From: JBEKTY01 sp049515555
GTDB lineage: Bacteria; Planctomycetota; Planctomycetia; Pirellulales; Thermoguttaceae
Reading direction: 5' to 3'
Assembly: GCA_049515555.1 (NCBI GenBank)
Contig: JBEKTY010000084.1
Location: 1 to 34,197, forward strand
Length of the DNA stretch: 34,197 bases
Of this stretch, positions 8,778-16,941 are shown piece after piece; the stretch's first letter is position 1, and the number at the start of each line of letters is the position of its first letter. Both the position numbers and the translations under genes were made by a program. The notes under the pieces are model-generated. The model saw only the letters and a list, made by a program, of their open reading frames with translations. It did not search any database and was not told the origin of the DNA.

Positions 8778-10250
8778 CTATTCTGCCTGAAGCTCGATGA
8801 CGGTGATCGAGTGTTCCGGGAACTTGTAGCGGAAACGGGGCCCCGCCGCCTCGAACGCCGACTCGGCAATCCGCACCGTTACCGGCGGTGCCGGTTTGAC
8901 TGACTGGAACGTCGAGCCATCGTCATTGTGCGAGAGATAGTGCGGTCCGCCGAGCGTGGCAACCTTGGCCGTGGCCAGCGGGGAGAATCCTTCCAAGGCA
9001 ACCTCCACCTCAACGGGCGAGTCCGGCTTCTTGTTGATGACCATGAGCGTCAGCCGCTTGCGACCTTCGTCACGGGTGCAGTAGGCCGAGAGCGTCGGAA
9101 CCTCTCGACCCGTGTAATTCAGCAGGTCGTGCCAACTCGCTGATTGCCGGAATGTCCCGCAGTCGGCCACACGGGTCTCGACCAGCCCGCCGCGGGCCAT
9201 ATACTTGGTCCAGAGCTTGATCGCCATGGCCTTGGGGCGAATCGTCACGCCGTTCCAGGGATTGCCGCCCCACCCTTCTGCCACGCACCAGCCCGGAATG
9301 AGCCCGAAGATTTTCTCCTGGAAATTGTAGTTGCAGGCGATCGCCACATCGGCAAGATGGAACTGCCCGAGGCAATCGGCCGTGAACAGGGCATTGGCCA
9401 ACGACTGCTGGCCGGGCTCCTTGGCGAAGATGCCCCACTCCAGGTAGCAAACTTCGATCGCGCGGCCCGGCACGCACTCCTGGATCATCTTGCGGAACGC
9501 TCGCACGTCGTCGGCGATCCGCAGCGGGCTGGCGACGATGATGCTCCAGTCGGCCGCTCCGCTGTTGGAACGGCCCGCATACCAATGCACGTCGATGAAG
9601 TCGACGGAGTCGCCGGCCGCTTGCAGGATCGGTTCCGCCCACCGGTGCGTCCGGTTCTCGTAGGCGTTGCCGAAGTCCATGCCGATCTTGATCGACGGGT
9701 CGGCCTCCTTCATCGCCCGGGAGAACCTCTTGATGCAGGCCGCGTAGTTCTGCGGGTCCTTGAGCTTCTGGTCGTAGTAGACTTCGTTGCCCAGACACCA
9801 GTGCGTGATACCCAGCTTCTCCTGCCTGGCATACTTGACCCACGCCACCGCGGCGTCCACGCTGCCGTTCTCGACGATAACGCACGCCGTCAGGCGACAA
9901 CCGGTCTCTTTCGCAAACTGGGCCACATTTTTGAAGCAACCCAAGTAGCTGGCAGCCAGGTTGTGTTTGGCCCCCCAGCCGGCCTGTCCGCTGCCCCAGC
10001 CGTCGCCGGGACGATGGAGGTAGTAGTATCCGCCGCCATCGGGGTAGCGGCAGAGCGACAGCCCGATGTCGCGGATGAACGCCTTGATCGGCTCGCCGGA
10101 CTCGTCGTTGGCATGCAGGTTCGTCCCGAACAGCAAGGGGTTGACCGGCGCCAGGTCTTTTCCCGAGTCGATTGTGATCGTCGCCGTCACTGCCTGGCGT
10201 GGAAAGGCAAGGGCGACCAGAAGGCCAAGCAGCAAGTATCGGACTTGCAT
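8778..10250 (-). CDS. Exported GH51-like glycosidase (alpha-L-arabinofuranosidase-like)
   Basis: The protein is about 490 aa. The ATG at 10250 has AGGAG eight bases upstream; the frame is open to 10472 but that part overlaps the upstream gene's end and has no signal. The signal peptide is QVRYLLLGLLVALAFP. The clan GH-A barrel shows PLLFGTNLHANDESG, RYPDGGGYYYLH, the acid/base motif WCLGNEVYY (Glu156) and a nucleophile-like CYLEWGIF (Glu271). A C-terminal beta-domain with SAYCTRDEGRKRLTLMVINK and HSITVIELQ matches the arabinofuranosidase architecture. It should cleave terminal furanosides or related linkages outside the cytoplasm. It sits 116 bp downstream of the nucleoside-hydrolase/FN3 gene and 114 bp upstream of the large glycosidase, all on the same strand. 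GH51 versus GH79 or GH39 cannot be settled by eye. Confidence 0.8.
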   Translation of the reverse strand: MQVRYLLLGLLVALAFPRQAVTATITIDSGKDLAPVNPLLFGTNLHANDESGEPIKAFIRDIGLSLCRYPDGGGYYYLHRPGDGWGSGQAGWGAKHNLAASYLGCFKNVAQFAKETGCRLTACVIVENGSVDAAVAWVKYARQEKLGITHWCLGNEVYYDQKLKDPQNYAACIKRFSRAMKEADPSIKIGMDFGNAYENRTHRWAEPILQAAGDSVDFIDVHWYAGRSNSGAADWSIIVASPLRIADDVRAFRKMIQECVPGRAIEVCYLEWGIFAKEPGQQSLANALFTADCLGQFHLADVAIACNYNFQEKIFGLIPGWCVAEGWGGNPWNGVTIRPKAMAIKLWTKYMARGGLVETRVADCGTFRQSASWHDLLNYTGREVPTLSAYCTRDEGRKRLTLMVINKKPDSPVEVEVALEGFSPLATAKVATLGGPHYLSHNDDGSTFQSVKPAPPVTVRIAESAFEAAGPRFRYKFPEHSITVIELQAE

Positions 10251-10365
10251 TTTCATCACTCCTGATTGGTCCTGGGCCGAGGGGTTGCCACGGCTCGATC
10301 CTACACTACTCCAGGAGGCCATGCCAGGTCGGCTCAACAGTTGGGCAAGCAGGCTCCAAGATTCT

Positions 10366-12210
10366 TCAGCCGCCGCTGGCAGTGTCAAAACTGAAATTAT
10401 CCCAGACAGGTTGGCCGATATTGGTACCCAGGCCGATCTTGCCGCTGCTAAAACTGAGGGTGTCGGATACATTCAGAACCTGATGCATCGTGGGATAGGG
10501 GTTGCCCTTCGCGTTATTATTCGTGAAGAATTGCAATGTCCCCGTATGCGACACCACGACCTGCCAGGTTTGCATCATCGAACCATTGCCGATGTTCACA
10601 CCCTCCCCCGTCGTTCCTATCTGACTGATCGTGCCATTGATCGATTTTTCAAATTGACTCATATAATTCGATGGCCCTTGACCAGATGTACCAGTGCTCA
10701 CCCGATACCAATTTTTTGGGTCCCGATAGAAGAAATAGATATAAAATTTCCCATAACCACCCTGAGCGCCCACCATGACGTTGATAGTTACATCCCGGCC
10801 ATGGTTAGAGTCGTTGTTCAAGGTTATATGAGCGCACACCCTTGGACCCCTGACCCAATTCAGGTTGTCGTACTGGTAGTAATAGTAAATCGGCGTGTGG
10901 TCGCCGGGATTTGATAGATTGGACTCTGTCCAGCCGCTGTAAACCGTGACGGTGGCATAGCCCGAGCTGCCGATAGCATTGTTAGCCTTCACCCGATAGC
11001 CCACATTGGCTGTAGATGAAAGACCCGTATCCGAATAACTGGTTACATTAGCGCCTACGGTAGCGATTGGCGTGAAAACACCGTTTATTTTGCGTTCAAG
11101 GGTGAAACCGGTTTCGTTCCAGGAGTTGTCAGTCCATTGCAGGTCGATCCTATTGCCGCCAACGACCGTGGCTCGCAGGTTGCTCGGCTGGTTTGGCGGG
11201 CTCACCGTTCCTTTGCTTTTGGGAGCCCCGGAGTTCATCACCAGCGTATCGATTGCCTGCTGTATTGGGAACCTCTGTATCTCCAGCATATACCCCTGCT
11301 TTTGAGCGCCCGTTGGGTTGGATTCGGTACTCCACCAATTGTGACCAGTCTTGTCACAATTGTTGTGGCCGTGGGTATTATAGTTCCACAGGCTCTGGCT
11401 CTCGGACGTGCGAACCGCATAATAGACCATTAGTTGGCCCCACGTAGGGTAGGGTCCAAAGAATGTCAGCTCAAAGCCGCGGCGTATGGGGTTTTTCGTC
11501 CCAGTCTGCTGCAGCTCCCCTCCTGAATAGATAGCTTGCCCAACATCATATCCGTCGAAAAAGGCGGCTGTCGGCCAATTGTTTACAACATAGCATGCAG
11601 CGGCAGGCTCAACCCTGAGGTTAAACTCATCTCCGCTCGGGTAACATCCGCCCGCGCAGGCAAGGAGTTTCACTTTTTTGCGGATCAGGTCCATGCCGTT
11701 CAGAGGACTGTACCGATCCGGACCGGACTGCATCAGGGCTTGCAGGTTGTTCAGATAACCGGTCGTGACGATGGACACGCTGTGATCAGGCTGAGCAGCC
11801 AGAACTTGACGGTACAGATTCACAGCCAGAGGGCAATCCTGCCAGGTTGCATACAGAGGATGGGGAAATTCGGAAGCGATCTGACCCGCGTATCCCCCGA
11901 CTCCTCCGGAATCAGGCCGCCTGCCACAGGGGACGTTGGGCCGGCCGTAGTAGGTATTGATCGCATTCATGCACAGCGGTGTCCCTCCGTTTTGGGAAGA
12001 GCACATGCAGGCGAGTATCTGACACTCTCCCAAATCAGCGAGGGCATTCAATACGGCAAGGTCAGCCACATCGTCATGGTCACTCGACATATCCGAGTCG
12101 AAGATGATGCGAGGAATATCGTTCTGCTGGGCGGACCAGAGCGGCCCGCCCGCGAAGACCATGCAGGCCATGAGGATCGGCAACAGGCGGATGCAACGGC
12201 GCAGGTTCAT
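10366..12210 (-). CDS. Exported nucleoside hydrolase-like protein with FN3 and C-terminal beta-sandwich
   Basis: The protein is about 614 aa. The ATG at 12210 has GGGAG six bases upstream, better placed than the ATG at 12216. The signal peptide runs LLPILMACMVFAGGPLWSA. The first 330 or so residues resemble inosine/uridine-type nucleoside hydrolases: RIIFDSDMSSDHDDVADLAV carries the D-x-D...DD calcium/ribose motif and IVTTGYLNNLQALM follows. A fibronectin III domain (QPSNLRATVVGGNRIDLQW to GYRVKANNAIG) and a Tyr/Asn-rich domain that looks carbohydrate-binding (YGKFYIYFFYRDPKNWY, WDNFSFDTA) complete it. The gene is visibly richer in A+T than its neighbours, which suggests acquisition. As the first gene of a glycosidase cluster it may act on an N- or O-glycoside other than free nucleosides; that is inference. 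Confidence 0.75.
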   Translation of the reverse strand: MNLRRCIRLLPILMACMVFAGGPLWSAQQNDIPRIIFDSDMSSDHDDVADLAVLNALADLGECQILACMCSSQNGGTPLCMNAINTYYGRPNVPCGRRPDSGGVGGYAGQIASEFPHPLYATWQDCPLAVNLYRQVLAAQPDHSVSIVTTGYLNNLQALMQSGPDRYSPLNGMDLIRKKVKLLACAGGCYPSGDEFNLRVEPAAACYVVNNWPTAAFFDGYDVGQAIYSGGELQQTGTKNPIRRGFELTFFGPYPTWGQLMVYYAVRTSESQSLWNYNTHGHNNCDKTGHNWWSTESNPTGAQKQGYMLEIQRFPIQQAIDTLVMNSGAPKSKGTVSPPNQPSNLRATVVGGNRIDLQWTDNSWNETGFTLERKINGVFTPIATVGANVTSYSDTGLSSTANVGYRVKANNAIGSSGYATVTVYSGWTESNLSNPGDHTPIYYYYQYDNLNWVRGPRVCAHITLNNDSNHGRDVTINVMVGAQGGYGKFYIYFFYRDPKNWYRVSTGTSGQGPSNYMSQFEKSINGTISQIGTTGEGVNIGNGSMMQTWQVVVSHTGTLQFFTNNNAKGNPYPTMHQVLNVSDTLSFSSGKIGLGTNIGQPVWDNFSFDTASGG

Positions 12211-12352
12211 TGGCATCTCCCGACAGGACGGTTACGGCCGGCCACGCACAGCCGGCAGGTTGTCGCCACAAGGCAACAGGCATAGTTGTATCCTTCAAAA
12301 CGCCCGCCGGCAACCAGACGGTTACTGATACTGACTTGCTCCGCGAGACCTT

Positions 12353-12538
12353 TCAATCCTTCACCCCTTCCATCACCGCCGAGAACTGCTCCAACGCCGT
12401 CTGCATGTCATCGACGATCTCCTGGGCCAACACGTCCGGATCAGGCAGATCGTCCGAGTCTTCCAGGCTCTGGTCCTTCAGCCAGAAAATGTCCAGGTTC
12501 ACCTGGGCGAATCGCGAGATCGCCGGCGGGGAGGCCAT
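12353..12538 (-). pseudogene. hsdM: Remnant of type I restriction-modification HsdM, C-terminal end
   Basis: The 61-residue frame contains VNLDIFWLKDQSLEDSDDL, PDPDVLAQEIVDDM and ALEQFSAVME. I recognise this as the extreme C-terminus of HsdM, the DNA adenine methyltransferase subunit of type I restriction systems, which is normally about 500-700 aa. The catalytic and recognition parts, HsdR and HsdS are all absent. The natural stop is retained at 12353, and the sequence before residue 10 does not extend the similarity. It marks a deleted defence locus. Confidence 0.7.
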
Positions 12539-12557
12539 CGCCGGAAGGGAAGGATTG

Positions 12558-12585
12558 TTGACACGTCGAGGCTACCCGCTACATT
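12558..12585 (+). promoter_or_regulatory. Candidate sigma70 promoter for the 12.7-16.7 kb operon
   Basis: A perfect TTGACA (12558-12563), a 16-base spacer and TACATT (12580-12585) lie about 115 bases before the start codon at 12701. No other gene on this strand starts in between, so it would drive the jelly-roll, oxidoreductase and ceramidase-like genes. Confidence 0.45.
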
Positions 12586-12700
12586 GAGGAGAGCCGAGGT
12601 TCAGGGGTTGCTTCCGGGAAGAAAACGTTCGAAGGAACACCAAGGTAGTGCGGAACCGGCGTTTCCAGCCCGCGGATCGACGCCCAGGGGAGGGTTTCTG

Positions 12701-13825
12701 ATGAGACTGAGACAGGTTGTGGCCGTGGTGTTTGTGGTGATGAGCGTGGCCTTGGGACAGCGGACGCAGGGAGCCGGCCAGTCGGTGGCCGGGCGTCAGG
12801 CTTCAACGGTGACGGTTCGGCCGTTGCCCACCCCGGCGATCCCCGAAGGTAATACGGGCATCGCCGCCCAGTATCCCGGCGACGTGGGCATCGAAAAGGA
12901 CCCGGACGTCGTCTTCGTGGAGTCGTTTGAAGGCTCGGTGGACGAGATCTGCCGCCATTGGGAAGCGGTCTCCGGCAAGTCGATCCTGTCGAAGTCGAAC
13001 GAGGTTCCGCCGGGGAGTGGCGGAAAGCAGTCGCTCCTTCTCACCCGGGTGGCCGGCGGCACCCAGGGCTACATGGACGGGGGCAATTTCTACCGTCGGC
13101 TCAAGAATGACAAGGGGGGGGTTGGCTACGATCAGCTCTTTTTCCGCTTGTACATGAAGTTCAACAAGGAGCACGCCCCCATTCACCACTACGGGAGCGG
13201 GCTGGTTGGCTTCCGCCCGCCCACGCCCTGGGCCCAGGGAGGGGCAGGGGAGCGGCCAAAGGGCGATGCACGATGGAGCACGCAGGTCGAGCCGGGCGAC
13301 TTCTCCACTTGGAGCTTTTACAGCTACTGGCAGCAGATGGGAGGCAGCCCGCCTCGGGGGCAGACCTGGGGGAACGACTTCGAGAGTGGTGTTCCGCTTC
13401 GTACCGTGCTCAAGGAGAAGTGGATCTGCCTCGAAGTCATGGTCAAGATGAACGATATTGGCGACAGCAACGGTGAGCAAGCCTACTGGCTCGACGGGAA
13501 ACCCAGCCGGAACCAGGACGGCAAGATCACCAGTTACCTTGGCAAGGGCTTCCCCTCGGTTGGCACCTGGACCTATGACAGGTTCAAACCCTACGTGACC
13601 GAGCAGGGCATTGCTTGGGACTACCAGAAGGGCAAAGGCGTTCGCAACGAGGGCGGCAAGCCCTTCCCGGGCTTCGCTTGGAGAAGTACGCCGGAGCTGA
13701 ACATCAGCGCCATTTGGCTCTACCGCTACATGTCGCAACCCGAGAAGGGTACGAGCAAGGTCTGGTGGGACCATTTGGTGGTCGCCAAGAAGTACATCGG
13801 TCCCCTGACGCCGGTGAGCCAATAA
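12701..13825 (+). CDS. Exported protein, probable lyase/lectin-type jelly roll; function unknown
   Basis: The protein is about 374 aa with a signal peptide (RLRQVVAVVFVVMSVAL). The ATG at 12701 has GGGGAGGG about nine bases upstream; the frame is open further left but without a signal. After the signal come VVFVESFEGSVDEICRHWEA, then YDQLFFRLYMKFNKEH, WICLEVMVKMND, YWLDGKPSRNQDG and ISAIWLYRYM...VWWDHLVVA. This pattern of alternating beta strands, with an early 'ESFE' and a late 'WWDHLVVA', is what concanavalin-A-like jelly rolls and related polysaccharide lyases show. I cannot name the family or identify catalytic residues. It begins an operon whose other members are a Tat oxidoreductase and a ceramidase-like protein. 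Confidence 0.55.
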   Translation: MRLRQVVAVVFVVMSVALGQRTQGAGQSVAGRQASTVTVRPLPTPAIPEGNTGIAAQYPGDVGIEKDPDVVFVESFEGSVDEICRHWEAVSGKSILSKSNEVPPGSGGKQSLLLTRVAGGTQGYMDGGNFYRRLKNDKGGVGYDQLFFRLYMKFNKEHAPIHHYGSGLVGFRPPTPWAQGGAGERPKGDARWSTQVEPGDFSTWSFYSYWQQMGGSPPRGQTWGNDFESGVPLRTVLKEKWICLEVMVKMNDIGDSNGEQAYWLDGKPSRNQDGKITSYLGKGFPSVGTWTYDRFKPYVTEQGIAWDYQKGKGVRNEGGKPFPGFAWRSTPELNISAIWLYRYMSQPEKGTSKVWWDHLVVAKKYIGPLTPVSQ

Positions 13826-13881
13826 ATATCATTTCCTCCAGAGACGAATCGCCGCACTCCATAAGCGAAAGGAGCTATCTT

Positions 13882-15255
13882 GTGCCTGCTGAACGACAAA
13901 CCAAGTTTCGACCCGGCAGCCGCCGGCAATTCCTGAAGCAATCCGCCGTGCTGGCCGGCGCTGTGGGGCTTCCCGCGATCGTGCCTTCGGCAGCCTTGGG
14001 CAAGGCGGGTACGGTGGCGCCGTCGAACCGTGTGGCGCTAGGGTGCATCGGCCTGGGGATTCAAGGGATGGGCAACCTGCGGACGTTCCGCGGAAACCCG
14101 GATGTCCGGGTCCTGGCCGTGTGCGACGTGCACGAGACCCAGCGGGAGCAGGCCAAGAAGGCGGTGGACGAGTTCTACGACAGCAAGGATTGCGCTGCCT
14201 ACAAGGACTTTCGGGAACTCATGGAGCGCAAGGACATCGACGCCGTGCAGATCACGGCGCCCGACCACTGGCACCCGCTCATGGCGCTGGAAGCGATCCG
14301 GCGGGGTAAGCACATGTACTGCGAGAAGCCCGTCGGCTGGAGCGTCCGCGCCGCGCAAGTCCTTCGCAAGGCCGTCAAGCAAAGCGGCGTCGTGTTCCAG
14401 TTCGGGACCCAGCAGCGCTCCGACGGCAAGTTCCGGCGGGCGTGCGAACTGGTTCGCAACGGCAGGATCGGCCAATTGAAGACGATCCTGGTCGGCGTAC
14501 CCGGAAGTTGGACTTACCCCAAGCAGCCCACTGAGCCGGTCCCCAGGGAGTTGGACTACGAATTGTGGCTGGGCCCGGCGCCCATGGCGCCTTACTGCTA
14601 TCAGCGGTGCCGGCCGTGGACGCAGGGGCAAGGATGGGGAGGATACAGCATCTGGTACTGCATCTCGGACTATTGCCTGGGCATGATCGGCAACTGGGGC
14701 GTGCATCACCTCGATATCGCGCAATGGGCAAACGGCACCGAGCTCAGCGGGCCGGTGGAAATCGAAGGCAGGGGCGTATTCCCCAAGGACATGCTTACCG
14801 ACTGCGCCACAAGCTGGCAGGTCGAGAATCGCTATGCCAACGGGGTGACGCTGATCCACATGGACGACGGCACTGCCCAAAAGCATCCCCTGCAGCAGGG
14901 CGGCCACGGCCACGGCGTGATGTTCCTCGGCAGCGCGGGCTGGGTCCACGTGGACCGCTCGCGCATGGACGCCCATCCCAAGTCGCTGCTGACGGCGAAG
15001 ATCGCCCCCGGCGAAGTCCGTCTCTTCAAGAGCGACAACCACCACGTCAACTTTATTGATGCGGTCAAAGGCCGGACCAAGCCGGCGGCGCCGATCGAGG
15101 TTGCGGTGTGCTCGGACATTTTGTGCAACTTGCAGCAGATTGCGATCAAGTTGAAGCGGAAACTTCGCTGGGATCCGGCCCGCGAGCTGTTCGCGGGCGA
15201 CGACGAGGCGAACCGAATGCTGGACCGCCCCATGCGCGCACCATGGAAACTTTAA
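13882..15255 (+). CDS. Tat-exported Gfo/Idh/MocA family oxidoreductase
   Basis: The protein is about 457 aa. The start is GTG 13882, with AAAGGAG seven bases upstream; the longer open frame to the left overlaps the previous gene. A twin-arginine signal (SRRQFLKQSAVLAGAVG) implies export after folding with bound NAD(P). The Rossmann motif is GCIGLGIQGMGNLRTF, followed by AVCDVHETQ, PDHWHPLMALEAIRRGKHMYCEKPVG and, in the catalytic domain, GNWGVHHLDIAQW. Exported members of this family include GH109-type enzymes and glucose-fructose oxidoreductase, which use a tightly bound cofactor. Planctomycetes carry many paralogues of unknown substrate. The spacing (56 bp after the jelly-roll gene, 18 bp before the ceramidase-like gene) indicates an operon. 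Confidence 0.88.
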   Translation: MPAERQTKFRPGSRRQFLKQSAVLAGAVGLPAIVPSAALGKAGTVAPSNRVALGCIGLGIQGMGNLRTFRGNPDVRVLAVCDVHETQREQAKKAVDEFYDSKDCAAYKDFRELMERKDIDAVQITAPDHWHPLMALEAIRRGKHMYCEKPVGWSVRAAQVLRKAVKQSGVVFQFGTQQRSDGKFRRACELVRNGRIGQLKTILVGVPGSWTYPKQPTEPVPRELDYELWLGPAPMAPYCYQRCRPWTQGQGWGGYSIWYCISDYCLGMIGNWGVHHLDIAQWANGTELSGPVEIEGRGVFPKDMLTDCATSWQVENRYANGVTLIHMDDGTAQKHPLQQGGHGHGVMFLGSAGWVHVDRSRMDAHPKSLLTAKIAPGEVRLFKSDNHHVNFIDAVKGRTKPAAPIEVAVCSDILCNLQQIAIKLKRKLRWDPARELFAGDDEANRMLDRPMRAPWKL

Positions 15256-15273
15256 CGAATAAGGAGGGTTGCC

Positions 15274-16704
15274 GTGCTCCAAAGACTACTATTGGCCGGT
15301 GTTGCATGGAGTCTGTTTCTGCTCGGCGCAAATGCCATGGCCAGTGAGTTCCTCGTGGGCGCCGCCAGTGCGGATATCACGCCGAGCCAGCCGGTGGCGC
15401 TGGATGGCCAGTTCGAGTTGCGCGTCTCGCGAAAGGTCGATACGCCGATTACGGCCAATGTTGTTGCCCTGGAGTCCCGCGAGGGTGATCGTGCACTGGA
15501 TGCTGCGGTCATGGTGTCGTGCGACCTGGTGGCGATTTCCGACACGTTGCTCGACAAAGTGCGTCACGTGACGCAAGAACGTTTGCCCGATTTCGACTTG
15601 AAGAAGTTGTTCCTCAATGCAACGCACACGCACACCGCGCCCGTCACCCAACCCGGCGTATACGAGATTCCCAAGACGGGAGTCATGCAGGTGGAAGACT
15701 ATTGCGGCTTCGCGGCGCAGCGCATCGGCGAGGCGATCGAGAAGGCGTGGCAGGGGCGAAAGCCCGGCAGCTTTACCTGGGGACTGGGGCATGCCGCAGT
15801 GGCCGAAAACCGCCGCGCCATATACGCCGACGGCCGTGCGGTGCTGTATGGCAAGACAGACCAGCCGGATTTTCGGGGGCTCGAGGGCTATGAGGATCAC
15901 GACGTGGGGACGCTGTTCTTCTGGAATGAATCGGGAAACCTCATCGCCATTGCGGTCAATGTGTCGTGCCCGTCGCAAGAGGTCGAGGGCCTCAGCAACC
16001 TTAACGCCGACTTCTGGCATCCCGTGCGCGAGTCGCTGCGGAGGCGATATGGCCAGGATGTGTGCGTGCTGGGATGGGCGGGCGCAGCCGGCGATCAATC
16101 GCCGCACCTGATGTATCGCAAGACCGCTGAGGAACGAATGCGGGCGTTGCGGAAGTTGACGCGATTGAAGGAGCTTGCCCGGCGGATCGTCGGCGCGGTC
16201 GACGAAACCTTCGAGGCGGTCAAGAATGACCGGCATGCCGGCGCTCGTTTGATTCACAAGGTGGCAACGCTACAACTGCCCGTGCGGCTGGTTACCGATG
16301 CGGAATACGCCGAGGTGAAAGCGGCGATAGCCGCAGAAAAACCGACCCAGATGAGGAACGAGTGGCACAAACGCGTCCTGGAGCGGTACGAAAGCCAAAA
16401 GACCGATCCGCAACGTGCCATGGCAGCGGAGATTCACGTGCTGCGGATTGGCGAGGTGGCTATTTGCACCAATTCGTTCGAGTTGTTCAGCGACTACGGG
16501 GTTCAGATGAAGGCCCGCAGCCGCGCGGCTCAAACGTTCGTGATCCAGTTGGTCGGCGGAGGGCCGTTCTGCTATCTGCCCACGGAGAGAGCCGTTCGCG
16601 GAGGCGGCTACAGCGCCATTGTACAAAGCAATTTGATAAGCCCAAAGGGCGGGCAGGTGCTCGTGGAAGAGACCGTCAAACGCATCAACGGACTGTGGCC
16701 GTAG
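15274..16704 (+). CDS. Exported neutral/alkaline non-lysosomal ceramidase-like protein
   Basis: The protein is 476 aa, starting at GTG 15274 behind AAGGAGGG. A signal peptide (LLLAGVAWSLFLLGANAMA) is followed by GAASADITPSQPVAL, the typical opening of the neutral ceramidase N-terminal fold. The zinc-site motif NATHTHTAP (His118 and His120) and GWAGAAGDQSPH are present, as is ICTNSFELFSDYG toward the end. True neutral ceramidases are longer (about 650-700 aa) and hydrolyse the amide of ceramide with a Zn2+. This shorter form lacks the C-terminal immunoglobulin-like domain. In planctomycetes such short relatives usually sit among sugar enzymes, so amide or ester bonds in glycans are an alternative substrate; that is inference. 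Confidence 0.85.
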   Translation: MLQRLLLAGVAWSLFLLGANAMASEFLVGAASADITPSQPVALDGQFELRVSRKVDTPITANVVALESREGDRALDAAVMVSCDLVAISDTLLDKVRHVTQERLPDFDLKKLFLNATHTHTAPVTQPGVYEIPKTGVMQVEDYCGFAAQRIGEAIEKAWQGRKPGSFTWGLGHAAVAENRRAIYADGRAVLYGKTDQPDFRGLEGYEDHDVGTLFFWNESGNLIAIAVNVSCPSQEVEGLSNLNADFWHPVRESLRRRYGQDVCVLGWAGAAGDQSPHLMYRKTAEERMRALRKLTRLKELARRIVGAVDETFEAVKNDRHAGARLIHKVATLQLPVRLVTDAEYAEVKAAIAAEKPTQMRNEWHKRVLERYESQKTDPQRAMAAEIHVLRIGEVAICTNSFELFSDYGVQMKARSRAAQTFVIQLVGGGPFCYLPTERAVRGGGYSAIVQSNLISPKGGQVLVEETVKRINGLWP

Positions 16705-16758
16705 CACGCGCTTCCCCAAATCATCCCTTTCCAGACAAGACCAACTGAAAGGTCTACC

Positions 16759-16941
16759 ATGAAACTCGACGAGTATTTCGAGCAGGCGAAAGGCGTCGGT
16801 GTCCTGGTGCCCCCGGTGCCGATGGATTCGATGCCACGTCATCGAGAAGGCAAAGCAGGCGGCAAACAAGGCAGACTGAGGAAAGGGTCCGGGCTGGCTC
16901 TGCGGGAAGTACCGGCCAAGGGAAATAGGAGAATCCGATGA
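16759..16941 (+). pseudogene. Stub of a pyridoxamine-phosphate-oxidase-like (split-barrel) gene
   Basis: The first 17 residues, MKLDEYFEQAKGVGVLV, match the usual opening of PPOx-family flavin/F420-binding split-barrel proteins, and the ATG has AAAGG seven bases before it. The expected ATADADG continuation is lost. A shifted frame reads GADGFDAT, close to the expected ADGxVDAT, then similarity ends. The remaining codons to 16941 are not family sequence and overlap the next gene by four bases (ATGA). I read it as a frameshifted and truncated remnant, although a real 60-aa leader peptide cannot be excluded. Confidence 0.5.

Noticed and set aside
12227..12325. Direct repeat GACGGTTAC (12227-12235 and 12317-12325) upstream of the nucleoside-hydrolase-like gene.
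   Set aside because: A 9-mer twice in 100 bases could be an operator pair, but the flanks differ and related GACGGTTACG also occurs inside the fucosidase gene at about 2872.
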